Positions 28,205 to 38,165 of a stretch of 64,000 nt of DNA are shown one piece after another. The DNA is from Hondaea fermentalgiana (taxonomy: Eukaryota; Sar; Bigyra; Thraustochytrida; Thraustochytriidae): assembly GCA_014084085.1 (NCBI GenBank), contig NPFB01000021.1, positions 300,046-364,045 of the forward strand. Reading direction: 5' to 3'. Each line of letters opens with the position of its first letter. Position 1 is the first letter of the stretch. The notes under the pieces are model-generated. The model was not told where the DNA came from and made no database searches. It saw only the letters and a program-made list of their open reading frames with translations. Both the position numbers and the translations under genes were made by a program.

Positions 28205-29430
28205 ATGGCGCTGCAGACCGGTACGACGCAGTATGGCCAGCAAACGCTTGTTGGTAACTGGTCCGAAGACGTGCAGGAGGAGGAGATCAAATTCGCCGAG
28301 TACCTTGCACGAAAGAAGGCCAATAAGCTGCTGCTTTCAGAGCGGCACACGGTATTTCAACATGCATTGCAAGGATGTCCTCTGACCTTTAAACATCAGG
28401 ATGAGGCTCTTTGCTTTGGGGATTCGGTCATGCTCGAAAACAGCGAAACGGGAGGCTATCTCGCTGTACATCCTGCCGGCGACGATTGGATGGTATCAAC
28501 CTGGCCGACCAGTGAGATCCGGCCCATGGCAAGAACTGTCTTTCGCATTGTGCCACCGCATGACCAAGAGATTCCCACCGACACGCCTTTGTGCTATGGC
28601 GACGTCTTTGCCCTCATTTGCGATCCTGTAAGTTTCGAAATCCCCCATAGACTAGACGCTAGGCCCGAGGCCCGAGACGATTTGTGTCCTTCGTGCTGAC
28701 CCCTTTTTTTTTTCTCTCTCTCTCTCTCTCTTCTTTTGCGTATGCACAGGTACTTACTGCGAACGCAGATGGCGTTGTTCTTTCGAATGCTTGGGTGACC
28801 TGCGAGCCAAAATCGTATCAGCGCGTATCGAAGCTCGCAAGTGAGTCAGATGTGCGTGTGAGCAAGACTCATAGCAAGCAAGCAGAATGGAAGATTGAGT
28901 CCTCGCTTCCTGGCGACGCGGGTTGGCGTGTCAATGTTTCTCGTGCACCTGTCAAGGTTGGAGATGCCTTTTTCATCAAGCATCGGATGAGCAATCAAGC
29001 ATTGTCGAGCTCCACCAGGTTTGGATTCTCCGGAAAGCTTTCCAACGTCGAAGAATTCGAGACTTTTGCCAAGCCAGTTACCAAGGCAAGCCCGGCGCAC
29101 ACGTGGCAATTTTGCGTTGCTTGCGACCCTGAGATGGCTCGCGATGAGAGAGGCCTGATTGCGCTGAGCCCCTCCATTGCCACTGAAGCCTTGCGCGTTG
29201 CACTTGAATCCTGCATGGACGACTTTCTGGCGACACTGGAACGACTTGAATCTCACGAAACACTCGAAAACAAAGACATTGAAGATGCAGTACTTACTTT
29301 CGCCCCTGGACTGGCGAAAGTCTATGTGCAGTGTTTCTTGCGGAACCAGCCGTCATCTCTCTCCATGGACAGCATTTGTTCGGCGCTGACGGACAATGGA
29401 GACGCCGAGGAGAAGAATCACTATGAATGA
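28205..29430 (+). CDS. CFAP161: CFAP161-like cilia/flagella protein (two exons)
   Basis: CDS join(28205..28627, 28750..29430), 367 residues. The 122-bp intron is phase 0, with GTAAGT donor, a long CT tract and CACAG acceptor. The N-terminus VGNWSEDVQEEEIKFAEYLA matches the GNWxED...EE...FLEKR start of CFAP161. Further family features are CFGDSVMLEN, the CYGDVFALICDP segment at the exon junction, and the C-terminal AHTWQFCV region. Family knowledge: CFAP161 (Chlamydomonas FAP161) is a microtubule inner protein of axonemal doublets. Length is slightly above the roughly 300 aa of animal homologues, from an extended C-terminus. An in-frame stop upstream fixes the start. Confidence 0.85.
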
Positions 29431-29537
29431 GTGAATGAATGAACCGAAAGAGAGAGAAACATATATTTTTTGAGGATAGAAATTGAAGGTGCGCGGCCAA
29501 GAAGAGGAAGGAAATGTGGAGCTTGCGCTGTACACAT

Positions 29538-30821
29538 TCATTCGTCATCGCTATCGCTGAATTGCACACTGGCGACAAAGTTGTTGTCAATAAGACCGCC
29601 ACGGTAGCCGCCGCGCTTCTTCTTTGTCTTCTCGTGGCGAAAGTCCTTGCCGCGAACACGCATAAGAGTGTCACTGGCCTTGGCTCCCCAGCCATCGTTG
29701 CCAAAAGCTGCAGCATAAGAGTTGTCGCGGAGACGATCGTCCTTGATTTGAGAATTCCAAAAGTCGACATCCACGCGCTCAAATCGCTTGCCTTCCTGGC
29801 GCTTCCGAGGAGGCTCTTCTGTGTCGATACCGGCTGCCGATCGCCGTCTCTTGCGAGGGTTGGCTTCCGGGGCAGGCTCTGCGTCGGCTTCAACCGTGGT
29901 CTTGACTGTTTTCTCCTCCTCGGCGGTCTCTTGTTTTTTGGTGGTTTCTTCCTTTTCGTCGTCCGAGTCTTCGGAGTCATCAGAGGAATCCTCGGACGAG
30001 GAGTCATCAGAAGATTCCTCGTCACTGCTTTCCTCCTTCTTTTTAGAAGCCTTGCTTTCTGTCTTTTTCTCCTTCTTCTCCTCTTCTTCCTCTTCCTCGG
30101 AAGAAGACGATGACGAGTCGTCAGAGTCGCTGCTCTCCTCCTCTTCAGCCTCGGCCTTAGCCTTGGTCTCTGTCTTCTTGGAGGACTCGTCCTCCTTTTC
30201 GTCTTCGTCATCGGAAGACTCTTCTTCGGATGATGACGATTCGTCAGAGTCGGAGGACGACTCGCTCTTGTCGTCTTCTTCTTCTTCATCCTCCTTGCTC
30301 TTTCTTTTGGTTTCCTTCTTCTCCTCCTTGGCAGCCTCGGAAGCCTTCATATCTTCTTCGTCTTCCTTTTCCTCTTCTTCGGCATCAGAGTCGTCGTCCG
30401 AGGAAGAGGAGTCGTCATCCTCGTCCGAATCAGAGGACTCATCGTCGGCGTCGGAGTCAGCCTTGGCAGCCTCCTTTTTCGTAGCATCGTCCTCATCCTC
30501 CTCCTCATCATCGGAGTCGCTACTTTCGTCCTCGCTGCTGCTATCCTCTTCCTCCTTGGCCTCGACCTTTTCCTTCTTGTCTTCCTTGTCCTCGTCCTCA
30601 GAGTCGCTGTCGCTGCTGCTGTCGTCGCTGTCCACTTGAGCAGCGGGGTTCTCCTTGAGGTGCTTTTCGTAGAGGTCCTTGAGAGTGAGCTCGCCGACTT
30701 CAGGGAGCTCCTCCTCGACCGCCTTTGTGAGCGACTTGGCGAGTTTTGCAACCTTGGACGACTTGCTCGTCTCCAGGTGCGCCTTGACAAGGCTGAGCAG
30801 GGCGAGGTCCGTGCTGTCCAT
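29538..30821 (-). CDS. NOLC1: NOLC1/Nopp140 (SRP40)-like nucleolar phosphoprotein
   Basis: 427 residues from the ATG at 30821; the family-like N-terminus begins there although the frame is open further upstream. Residues 1-60 look like the LisH-type N-terminus of Nopp140 (LALLSLVKAHLETSKSSKVA). The centre, about 70-320, alternates long acidic/serine blocks with Lys-rich linkers, the casein-kinase-2 target architecture of NOLC1. The C-terminus is a clear SRP40_C domain (RFERVDVDFW, DDRLRDNSY, WGAKASDTLMRVRGKDFRHE, KKKRGGYRGG). Family role: chaperone of box C/D and H/ACA snoRNPs between nucleolus and Cajal bodies. The acidic/Ser array makes the opposite strand look spuriously open. Confidence 0.92.
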   Translation of the reverse strand: MDSTDLALLSLVKAHLETSKSSKVAKLAKSLTKAVEEELPEVGELTLKDLYEKHLKENPAAQVDSDDSSSDSDSEDEDKEDKKEKVEAKEEEDSSSEDESSDSDDEEEDEDDATKKEAAKADSDADDESSDSDEDDDSSSSDDDSDAEEEEKEDEEDMKASEAAKEEKKETKRKSKEDEEEEDDKSESSSDSDESSSSEEESSDDEDEKEDESSKKTETKAKAEAEEEESSDSDDSSSSSSEEEEEEEKKEKKTESKASKKKEESSDEESSDDSSSEDSSDDSEDSDDEKEETTKKQETAEEEKTVKTTVEADAEPAPEANPRKRRRSAAGIDTEEPPRKRQEGKRFERVDVDFWNSQIKDDRLRDNSYAAAFGNDGWGAKASDTLMRVRGKDFRHEKTKKKRGGYRGGLIDNNFVASVQFSDSDDE

Positions 30822-31226
30822 GGTGCTTTTTGTTGTTGATTGAAGTCCCTTCCTTGCACACGCGCAGGGACTCCGCGAGGACGCCAACAAACGTCAGGTC
30901 GCTCCTTCGAACAGTCGCGCAAACACGCAACTCCAGAAGACTACGCGAAGGTGCAAGACCAACTCCGAGTAGCAACGGCAGCCACACGCGCGCGCACGCT
31001 GTTGTAGGACTGCACGGGGCTCGTGGGTTTTTGCCTTGCAGCGCAGAACTCGGCGCCACCAGCGCGAGGACATGGGTGTGTACCCTTTTGGGTGCGTACG
31101 GGGACCCCTCTTCACTCACGGTCACTGTGACGCACTCGAGAGACTCGGGGGGAGGGGGGGGGTGGAGGGAGAGAAGAGCAAAGACAGTGAGAGGCAAGAG
31201 GAATATCAAACAAGCAATCAAATCAA

Positions 31227-31282
<56 letters not shown>

Positions 31283-31406
31283 ACTTTCCCTTCCTATCTC
31301 CTTTCCGTCACGGAAAGCACTCTGGTGTAAGTCAGATAGAAGATGAAAATGTATCGAGTTTCGCTACCCTCTGCTGTGTGTGTCGTGCTCTGTTGGCAAA
31401 CACGGC
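30822..31406. other. Intergenic region upstream of NOLC1-like gene
   Basis: 585 bp between the NOLC1-like start and the UBA-PUB stop. It contains G-rich sequence near 31147-31165 and a long (CAAG)n tract, described separately. No gene seen. Confidence 0.6.
31227..31282. repeat. (CAAG)n microsatellite, about 14 units
   Basis: Uninterrupted CAAG units over about 56 bp, roughly 400 bp upstream of the NOLC1-like start codon. Confidence 0.95.
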
Positions 31407-32861
31407 TCAAGCTTTCGCAAGAGCAGCATCAATCTTTGAGACGGCGGTCTCCAGCAAGGAGACGTTGAGGGCATCATCTTCGAGAATGAGCTTTTGCTGC
31501 ACGGTGTCCTTGTTAAAGCCACAAGCCTTGAAGAGCGCCACGCCGCCCATGAGCGAGGCTACGCGCTTTTTGAATGCGGCATTTTGCAAGTTGATCTGCT
31601 TGAACTTGGGCTCCTCAGGAGTCGAGACAATATTGGACAGCATCTTCTTGATGGTCGACAACGCGCGCTCGCCATCGCCACCAGCGCGGTATGCAGCCAA
31701 GTCCTTGATTGCAGCGTCCATCTTTTCCTCTGCAGAGAGGGCCGCCTTTTGCGCAGCCTTTTCTTGGTCCTTCTCCTTGCCCAATGCGCGATCGTACGCC
31801 TCTTGGAATGCCTTTTTCACCTGATCTGGCGTCTCGCCTCGCCGCCGCGCGGCCTCTGCAGCGCGCTCAGCTTTATCATTTGCAATCTCCTGGCGAAGAC
31901 GGTCTCGTTGTGCCTTGAAAGCAGCCTTTTCCCGCTTTTCGAGCTCAATTTCACGCTCGCGCTGGAGCTTTTCGTGCTCCTCTCTGCGCAAGAGCACGGA
32001 TAAAACGAGTTTTTGGTGAGCCATTCGTGCGTCTCGCCCGGGACTTCCTTCTTCACTGTTGTGGTCTCACTTACTTGATGGCAGCCATCTCCCTCCCGCC
32101 ACGCCGACGCTCAAGTTCGCGCGTGAGCTCGGCCTGTTTTTCTTCTTCGGCTCGCTGTTTGCGCCGCTCTTCGACCTTGGCGCGGAGCTGGGCCAATTTC
32201 TCAGCTTTTTCTTCCTCGGAAAGGGGCGGGACCTCGATATCGGACTCTTCAAAGTTTGAGTGCCCTGTGCGCTCCGCGTACAGCTGCGCGTCCTGCATCG
32301 TGCGAAAGAGCTTTCCTGTGTCCACGCACTTGTAGGAACGAACCTGAGATTGAAATGAAGTGCAACAATGTCAGACGCCTACAATTTTCACATCACAATG
32401 CTTTCGCATTGTTCAGATGAGGAGTCCAGTGCGGATAAGGGGTTCCTTCTCTTTTTAACGTACGACTTTGATTCCTTCCGTATCCGTATCTGGCGCGCCT
32501 GCAGCTTCGTCGCCCATTGTCGAGTCTCCATCAGCGTCCTTGGGCTCTGCTTTTGCTGAGTCAGCGTTTTTGCTTTCATCGTCGGCTTTGCCGTCGTTGC
32601 TCACAAGCCATTGCAGCTACAATTTCATGCTAGTTAGTGACTGATTCCTCTTTTGTCCTTTTCCATGGCCTCTTGGACCTGTCTACGACACAACCCGAGC
32701 GCGCGAGCGTGCGCACATTGTCGTTGAGACACAACACGTACTGCGGCGTCCACGGTGGCATGCTCAGCCTTAGCAAGCGCGCGCTTGCAGTCCTCCTCTG
32801 CGAAGCCCATGTCCATGAGCTGCTGCAGCACCGAGCCATCGTCCGACGCCATCGCAGCCAT
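31407..32861 (-). CDS. UBA - zinc finger - PUB domain protein (four exons)
   Basis: CDS complement(join(31407..31983, 32075..32343, 32464..32616, 32742..32861)), 372 residues. Exon 1 encodes the UBA domain (LQQLMDMGFAEEDCKRALAK); it runs across the first splice as HATVDAA/LQWLVSND. Exon 3 holds the SYKCVDTGKLFRTMQDAQLY zinc-finger-like segment and HSNFEES, as in UBXN1-type proteins. A charged coiled coil follows. The C-terminus (about 275-365) is a PUB domain (MLSNIVSTPEEPKFKQINLQ, ending in a helical tail). Introns are 125, 120 and 91 bp; donors are GTACGT, GTACGT and GTAAGT, and the frame closes exactly. PUB domains bind the C-terminus of p97/CDC48 and UBA binds ubiquitin, so a p97 ubiquitin adaptor is inferred. 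The architecture resembles plant UBA-PUB proteins. Confidence 0.9.
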
Positions 32862-33998
32862 CCTCGCGAGCGCGCGCGCGCAACTCTCTCCTCGGATTTT
32901 GCGCTCCGCCGGTCTCTCAATTTGTTCTCTGCTTCATCGATCGTCCTTCGAGACCAAAAGAAAGAAAGAAAAAGAAAATGGCAGCGATCAAAATCGTTTT
33001 CATGCAGGATCAAAAACAAGGCGGGCGCCGGCGATTCGACCTTTTATGCCAGCTCCGTTCCCATGAGCTTGTGCACTTCTTTTACGCGCACTCTCAGCGC
33101 ACTCGCACTCTCAGATCACTCTCTCCTCAGGCTTGCAGACAATGTGGGAATTCTTCGGAGGAAATGATCGTGAAGAGGCAGACATTGACAAACAAAGTCA
33201 ACAATAGGGCGACAAACTTCCACCGTAGCGACCGCAAAAGACCTTCAAAGCATGGGCTTTAAAAATAAGTTGTCGTAGAATTCGTTTGCGTCGATACCTT
33301 CGGCGTTCGATACGCCGTGCCAAAGGGTTGTTCCTCCCTCATCAAATCCATGCGAATGTCGTGCTGATACCTTGTGACCCAGCGACACAGTTGTCGCAAT
33401 TGGTTTTTACTCTTGAATTGGAAAGACTTGGGTCAATCAAAAGTCTCACTCTTGTCAACAAAAAGTCTTGGGAGAAAAAGAAGAATAAAATATCCCTGGA
33501 TTCAGGTTCGCGTTTGCGACTAGAGAGCCGAGTCGCCCTTCAAAAACCCCTATGCGCCGCTGAACTTTTTCTTTCCCTCATGCATCTATTGCCAACGTGT
33601 TACGCTTGAATTTCTGCAGCGTGAGTGAGCTTGCGCCCATCCTTCCCGTCGGATCGCTGCTTCAAAGTCTCGTGGGCAACAACCAGCTTTCCTTCTTTTT
33701 AGGCAGCACTCGCTGGGCATCTGCAGCACTCACTGCGCGTCGCTAGCCCGCTGTCCACTGCTGTAAGACAGTAAAGTGGACAGTCGCAACTTGGATAAAT
33801 ACAAGGTTCCGTGGTGGTTGCGAGGTGGTACACACCGTTTGAGTAAAAAAGAAAGAAAGAAACAAAAGTAGGCCTAGCCCCGGCGCGGACCGTGTCCAGT
33901 TGGATCAACCAGTTACCGGGTGAGCAGCGCGGTTCGCGCGCAGAGAAAGCAAAGCTGCAAGGGAAGAGCAAGGATCAAGCGACGCTCGCGCAGAGACG
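32862..33998. other. Divergent intergenic region, no gene seen
   Basis: 1.1 kb between the UBA-PUB and MORN5 start codons. It includes an A-rich (AAAG)n stretch near 32957-32976 and A+T-richer sequence than its surroundings. No open frame shows a recognisable product. Confidence 0.55.
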
Positions 33999-34547
33999 AT
34001 GGCAGACATGGAGGACGTGGAGCAGCTCAGGCTCCCTGGCGGAGAGTACGCGGGGGACTTTGTGCAAGGCCGGATGGAGTCGAAGGAGCCTGTGGAATAC
34101 AAGTTCGAGAATGGGACGCGGTACGTGGGACCTTTTCTCAATGGGTGCTTTCATGGCGAAGGCGTGCTGCATCTCCCGGGCAAAGGATCTTTTGCCGGAA
34201 CCTGGGAGAAGGGCCAACTCGTGCGAGGCGAGTTCACCTTTGAGGACGGTCTCGCGTACGAGGAGAAAGCAGAGTGGGAGTTTTGCACTGCGCGCGATAG
34301 GCGATTCTGGGAAGAGCACGAGAACGGTATCAAGCCCAGTGGTGCAACGCTTTTGCGTCGTAGCGACCAAACTGTGCCGTACGGCATGTATGATTGTCTG
34401 GAAGGTTATTTCGACCCGCGAACAGGAAACGTGCACAGCTACGCAAACAACGTTGTCATTCGTACTGCCGGCGAAGAAGAGGCCAAGATGATTCGGGAAC
34501 GCGCTTTTGCTGGACTCCGCTTAACGGACGAGAGCAAATCCGCATAA
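33999..34547 (+). CDS. MORN5: MORN repeat-containing protein 5
   Basis: 182 residues, single exon. MORN repeats lie at about 14-90: GGEYAGDFVQGRMES, YKFENGTRYVGPFLNGCFHG, then KGSFAGTWEKGQLVRGEFTF. The MORN5-specific C-terminus follows (DRRFWEEHENGIKPSG, then PYGMYDCLEGYFDPRTG). Length matches the family (human MORN5 is 161 aa). MORN5 is expressed in ciliated or flagellated cells and testis; its exact role is unknown. It lies tail-to-tail with OSCP1, about 100 bp between stops, and near CFAP161. Confidence 0.9.
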   Translation: MADMEDVEQLRLPGGEYAGDFVQGRMESKEPVEYKFENGTRYVGPFLNGCFHGEGVLHLPGKGSFAGTWEKGQLVRGEFTFEDGLAYEEKAEWEFCTARDRRFWEEHENGIKPSGATLLRRSDQTVPYGMYDCLEGYFDPRTGNVHSYANNVVIRTAGEEEAKMIRERAFAGLRLTDESKSA

Positions 34548-34648
34548 GGAATAAATGATGAGAATCGACATCTGTAACTTTGTACCAATGAGATCGAATC
34601 CAAAAACTTTCAGTCAGCATTCATCATGTTTCTTTTTAATTTTACTCC

Positions 34649-36010
34649 TTATTTATGCGATCCGACAGCTGTGGCTTGGTCCATGAGGTCGAGAAGATCG
34701 TCGTCATCGTCGTCATCGTCGTCAGCCTCCCCATTCGACGTCATGTCGTCATCCTCGTCGGCTGTCTTGCTTGCGCCCGGCTCGAGGCGGCGACCACCAT
34801 ATGCGCTCAGTTTGTCAGCAGCAGCTGCAGAAGAAGAAGAAGAAGAAGAAGACGTAGCCGGTGCGTGATCATCCATGTCCAAATCTTTCATGCGGTCACC
34901 AAGAGACCGATGGGAGGCCTTGGCATCAAACTTCATGGTCACACCCCGATCAGGGTGTTTCGATTCGGCGACAGGCTGATTCGAGGTTGGACGACTCTTT
35001 TCAAAAGGATCGATGCCGAAGTCCTCGTTGGCAGCCCCGAAAAGATTAAGTCGAAAGCTAGGTGCTTTGCGCGAGGTCGATGCCGACGGTGGAATGATGA
35101 GATTTGCGAGAATGTTCATTTCGTCTGCGCCGCTGACCGACTTTTCCTCTTCGGCACTGGATTTTGCCTCTGCGCTGTCTTTTTCTTCGTTTGCACTCTG
35201 GTCTTCTTCCGCTTGGTTTGATGCTTCGGGTTTGGCGCTCGCGCCTCCGCGAAACATGGCATACAAGTTGTCACCAAGAAGTGATTGGGTCTCTCTGTAG
35301 GACTCTTCGTCGTATTCGATAGGTTGCGCGACCTTGAAAACGCCAAGATCCGCCTCAGATTCGCGCGAAATTGAGTTCTCCACGTCGTAGTATCGAATTT
35401 TGCCCGGCAGCGGCGTCTCGCAAGGACAGGGGCCATCGAGATTGACGATGAACTTTCCGTTGCGTGTCTGAAAGTTTTCCTGCAAGAGAAGACTAATTTT
35501 GACGTTGCGACCTTGCAAGAATTCAAGCAAGGTTTGACGCAGAGCCCAGAGTTGGCCCGTCGAAAATGCCTCGTAGGTCGTCTTGACGCGCTCTGCGCAA
35601 GCTTCGAGCGTGTCTCGCAAAGAGGGGCTGACAATGTCCTTCATGTTGTCGATGTGTTTGAGGGAGATTTCGATAATATCACGCGGCGACCGACTTGCGA
35701 GAATCTGAAACTTGAACACCATGGTCATGAGATCGTACAACTTGCCCATGCTTGTCTCATTCAGCTTCATGATTGAACAGTGCGCGAGCTTTTGGAAAAT
35801 GAGCTTGGTTGCACGAAAGGTGTACACTGGGTGCGGCTTGAAGAGCGCGTCTACAAACGTTGCATTGAACATGGCGCCGATGACCTCGTCCATGACTTGA
35901 TGTGCCTTTTCTTGCGGAATGGCTTGCGCCTCGAGACGCTGGTTCAACACATACATCATCTCGCCGCCAAGATTAACGATGATGAGCGGCATGGCCATCA
36001 GCGACGACAT
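34649..36010 (-). CDS. OSCP1: OSCP1 family protein
   Basis: 453 residues from the ATG at 36010. That start is chosen because the conserved N-terminus LIIVNLGGEMMYVLNQRLEA lies just after it; upstream in-frame codons are open but not family-like. Conserved OSCP1 blocks follow: VMDEVIGAMFNATFVDALF, LAHCSIMKLNETSMGKLYDL, MVFKFQIL and ALRQTLLEFLQGRNVKISLL. After about residue 230 the sequence becomes acidic and low complexity (SAEEEKSVSG, DDDDDDDLLDLMDQA), beyond the conserved region. OSCP1 (NOR1) is conserved in ciliated eukaryotes and has been linked to cilia and to organic solute transport; the molecular activity is not established. Confidence 0.9.
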   Translation of the reverse strand: MSSLMAMPLIIVNLGGEMMYVLNQRLEAQAIPQEKAHQVMDEVIGAMFNATFVDALFKPHPVYTFRATKLIFQKLAHCSIMKLNETSMGKLYDLMTMVFKFQILASRSPRDIIEISLKHIDNMKDIVSPSLRDTLEACAERVKTTYEAFSTGQLWALRQTLLEFLQGRNVKISLLLQENFQTRNGKFIVNLDGPCPCETPLPGKIRYYDVENSISRESEADLGVFKVAQPIEYDEESYRETQSLLGDNLYAMFRGGASAKPEASNQAEEDQSANEEKDSAEAKSSAEEEKSVSGADEMNILANLIIPPSASTSRKAPSFRLNLFGAANEDFGIDPFEKSRPTSNQPVAESKHPDRGVTMKFDAKASHRSLGDRMKDLDMDDHAPATSSSSSSSSAAAADKLSAYGGRRLEPGASKTADEDDDMTSNGEADDDDDDDDDLLDLMDQATAVGSHK

Positions 36011-36582
36011 CGTGGCTTGTCCGCTCGTCTGCGTGCAAGTGCCAGTGCGAACTCGCTCGGAACTTTGATGCCCTCTATTCTCCTTTGCCAAGCTTTAGCC
36101 CGTCTCCGGCATTGAGATCTACAACAGCACAGCGCTACAAGCCTGAACCAACTAGAAGCAGCGCCTTTGAGGTGCCGCGGTTCTGACCTAAGCTCAGCCT
36201 GAGCTGAGCCAAGGGGGACCGTTAAACCTCTTTTCCCCTCTTTAGACCTCTTTTTATTCATAAGAAAAAAAGAGTTAGATTTTGCAATGAATGTAGGCCT
36301 ATTTACCTGTGAGTGAGACACACAAGCTCTTGCAAGCAGAAGCGTTTGACGCAAGATTTTTGGAGCAGCGTGCAGTAAAAAAAAGGATGGATGTTCACGA
36401 TATTACAAAGGTATTGTCATCATTTAACCTCGCATCGCTTTGCCTCGCGAGTTTGTATCATGAGAATCAAATCACCACTGCCGCGTCAAGAGCCGCAGAT
36501 TGTAACAAATTTTCCCTTCCCCCTTTTCCTTTTTCCAAGTAAAAAAAGGTCGGATACAACCATCAAAACCTCGTGCTACTTC
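36011..36582. other. Intergenic region between OSCP1 and the SDR gene
   Basis: 572 bp with short A- and T-rich tracts (near 36245-36275 and 36375-36390) and a CTGAGCT/AGCTCAG inverted repeat near 36190-36211. No coding feature seen. Confidence 0.55.
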
Positions 36583-37848
36583 TCAGTTCTTCTTTTCTTT
36601 CAGACGCACTCCTGTAGAGCAGCAAACGGTGTAGAGAATGCCAAGTACAATCAATCCGAGAAGGGGCGACGCCATGAAGGCGACGATGACCGGATTTACG
36701 GTCTGGTTGTCAAAGTCGACAATGCCGAGATCCACCATGGATTGACCGGCATCGAGGATCGTCTCCGAGGTATTTGTGTACTTGTATTCAAACCCAAGTT
36801 CGTCGACAATTCGCGTGCCAATGTATCCTGGATGTTTGTCAAAGTAGTCACTCATGGATATCTGGGCAACATCGACGCGACTATCGATCTTGGAAAGAAT
36901 CTTAGCGGCCCATGTCGGGAGCTCATACTGAAAAATTGGAATGGGGCTGTCAGGAAATCCTCTCTTGAGGATATTCATACAGTCCCGCGGATTGGTGCTC
37001 GAACCTCCGTCGGGGTCGAGTGCCACAATGTAGCGACCCTTGGCAGCCTCTTGCTCAAGCAAGTGGACATGGGCCCTCGCGACATCACGGACGTCGACAA
37101 TGCTCGAGCGCAAAGGAAGCGCGAGCGGAAGCTCCCCAGAGAGCGCGACCTTGACAAGCAAGTTTGAGGAGGTGACACGCATGGCTTGCTGAGGACCAAT
37201 CGCAAAGGGAAAATGAACGGATGCGTAACGAAAGTCGTGCTCGTTTTCGTCCAGCCATTGGAGGGTGGATTTCTCGGCCATCACCTTGGAGTATGCGTAG
37301 GTACCAAAGTCGGGCTGTGCAAACGTGTTCCAGTCAGCTTCGGTTGCAGGCGGGTAGTCCTTGCCCAGCTTTTCAAGACGATCCTTGTCCGGGAAGATGG
37401 TCGCCACTGAGGACGTGACGACGAGAGCTTTAAACTGGTGTTTCTTTGCTGTGTCCAAGGCGGCACGCGTTCCAGCCACGGCAGTATCCACGACAGTTTG
37501 AGGGTTCAGGCCGGCGGTGACCACGGCGCTTGCAATATGGAGCATGGAGCTGCATCCTTTGGCAGCTTGATCGAATGACTTGGGTTCGAGAATGTCTGCC
37601 TCAAAGAGTTCCAGGGACCCGGGCATCTCATCCTCGATCTCGCGTAGAAAGCTGTACTTGTGCTCGTCTTCAAGAGAGCGTACCGTCCCATGCACCGTAA
37701 AGCCTTTGCTGAGGAGAACTTCGATGGTATGTCCTGCCACGAAGCCGGTCGCCCCGCTCACGAGGACGCAACCGTCTTCGGGCTTGACTGCGACCGTGCT
37801 TGTCAGCGGCAGCGCCACCAGCAGTGCTAACGTCGTTGCGAGCCGCAT
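36583..37848 (-). CDS. Membrane-anchored NAD(P)-dependent SDR reductase (DFR/CCR-like extended SDR)
   Basis: 421 residues. An N-terminal signal peptide (RLATTLALLVALPLTSTVA) precedes an extended-SDR Rossmann domain: SGATGFVAGH (32-39, TGxxGxxA type), a catalytic serine in ALVVTSSVATI, and YxxxK at Y184/K188 in TYAYSKVMAEK. The sequence is closest in style to dihydroflavonol-4-reductase/cinnamoyl-CoA reductase and yeast Gre2. The C-terminus carries a transmembrane helix (about 388-412, MASPLLGLIVLGILYTVCC) and a basic tail (KEKKN), so the enzyme domain should face the ER or vesicle lumen with the tail in the cytosol. The substrate is not inferable. Signal plus C-terminal anchor is unusual for this soluble family. 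Confidence 0.87.
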   Translation of the reverse strand: MRLATTLALLVALPLTSTVAVKPEDGCVLVSGATGFVAGHTIEVLLSKGFTVHGTVRSLEDEHKYSFLREIEDEMPGSLELFEADILEPKSFDQAAKGCSSMLHIASAVVTAGLNPQTVVDTAVAGTRAALDTAKKHQFKALVVTSSVATIFPDKDRLEKLGKDYPPATEADWNTFAQPDFGTYAYSKVMAEKSTLQWLDENEHDFRYASVHFPFAIGPQQAMRVTSSNLLVKVALSGELPLALPLRSSIVDVRDVARAHVHLLEQEAAKGRYIVALDPDGGSSTNPRDCMNILKRGFPDSPIPIFQYELPTWAAKILSKIDSRVDVAQISMSDYFDKHPGYIGTRIVDELGFEYKYTNTSETILDAGQSMVDLGIVDFDNQTVNPVIVAFMASPLLGLIVLGILYTVCCSTGVRLKEKKN

Positions 37849-38165
37849 GGTCAGCTTCCGAGTTCCTGAGGTCTAGCCCGTTGCCGCTCGGTTCGCTTGG
37901 CTCGCGTCACTGTCGCCCTCGCTATTGCAGCAGCACCAGCACCAGCACCAGCAGCGCTGAGAGAGTTTGTCGAGTTTCAACGCGAGCTTGGGCTCCGAAC
38001 CCTGTCCTGTCGTTTCGGGCGGCTCTGAAGACGCGAAGCGAAGTCGAGGCAAAGCAATACGTATAGTCCGAGTAGTAAGCAAAAGGAAGGAAGGCAAGGT
38101 CGGGCAACGAAACCACGAGAGCGCCAAAGGAGAGACAAACAGACAAAGCGAGGAGCCGCGACACC
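37849..38165. other. Divergent promoter region of the SDR and CENP-X genes
   Basis: 317 bp separate the two start codons, so regulatory elements are probably shared. It includes a CAGCACCAGCACCAG trinucleotide-type tract near 37929-37955. No gene seen. Confidence 0.5.

Noticed and set aside
29788..30639. 283-codon Ser-rich frame on the plus strand
   Set aside because: It is the antisense shadow of the Asp/Glu/Ser tract in the NOLC1-like gene.
31227..31282. CAAG repeat considered as a CRISPR-like array
   Set aside because: It is a simple uninterrupted tetranucleotide without spacers, in a eukaryotic genome.
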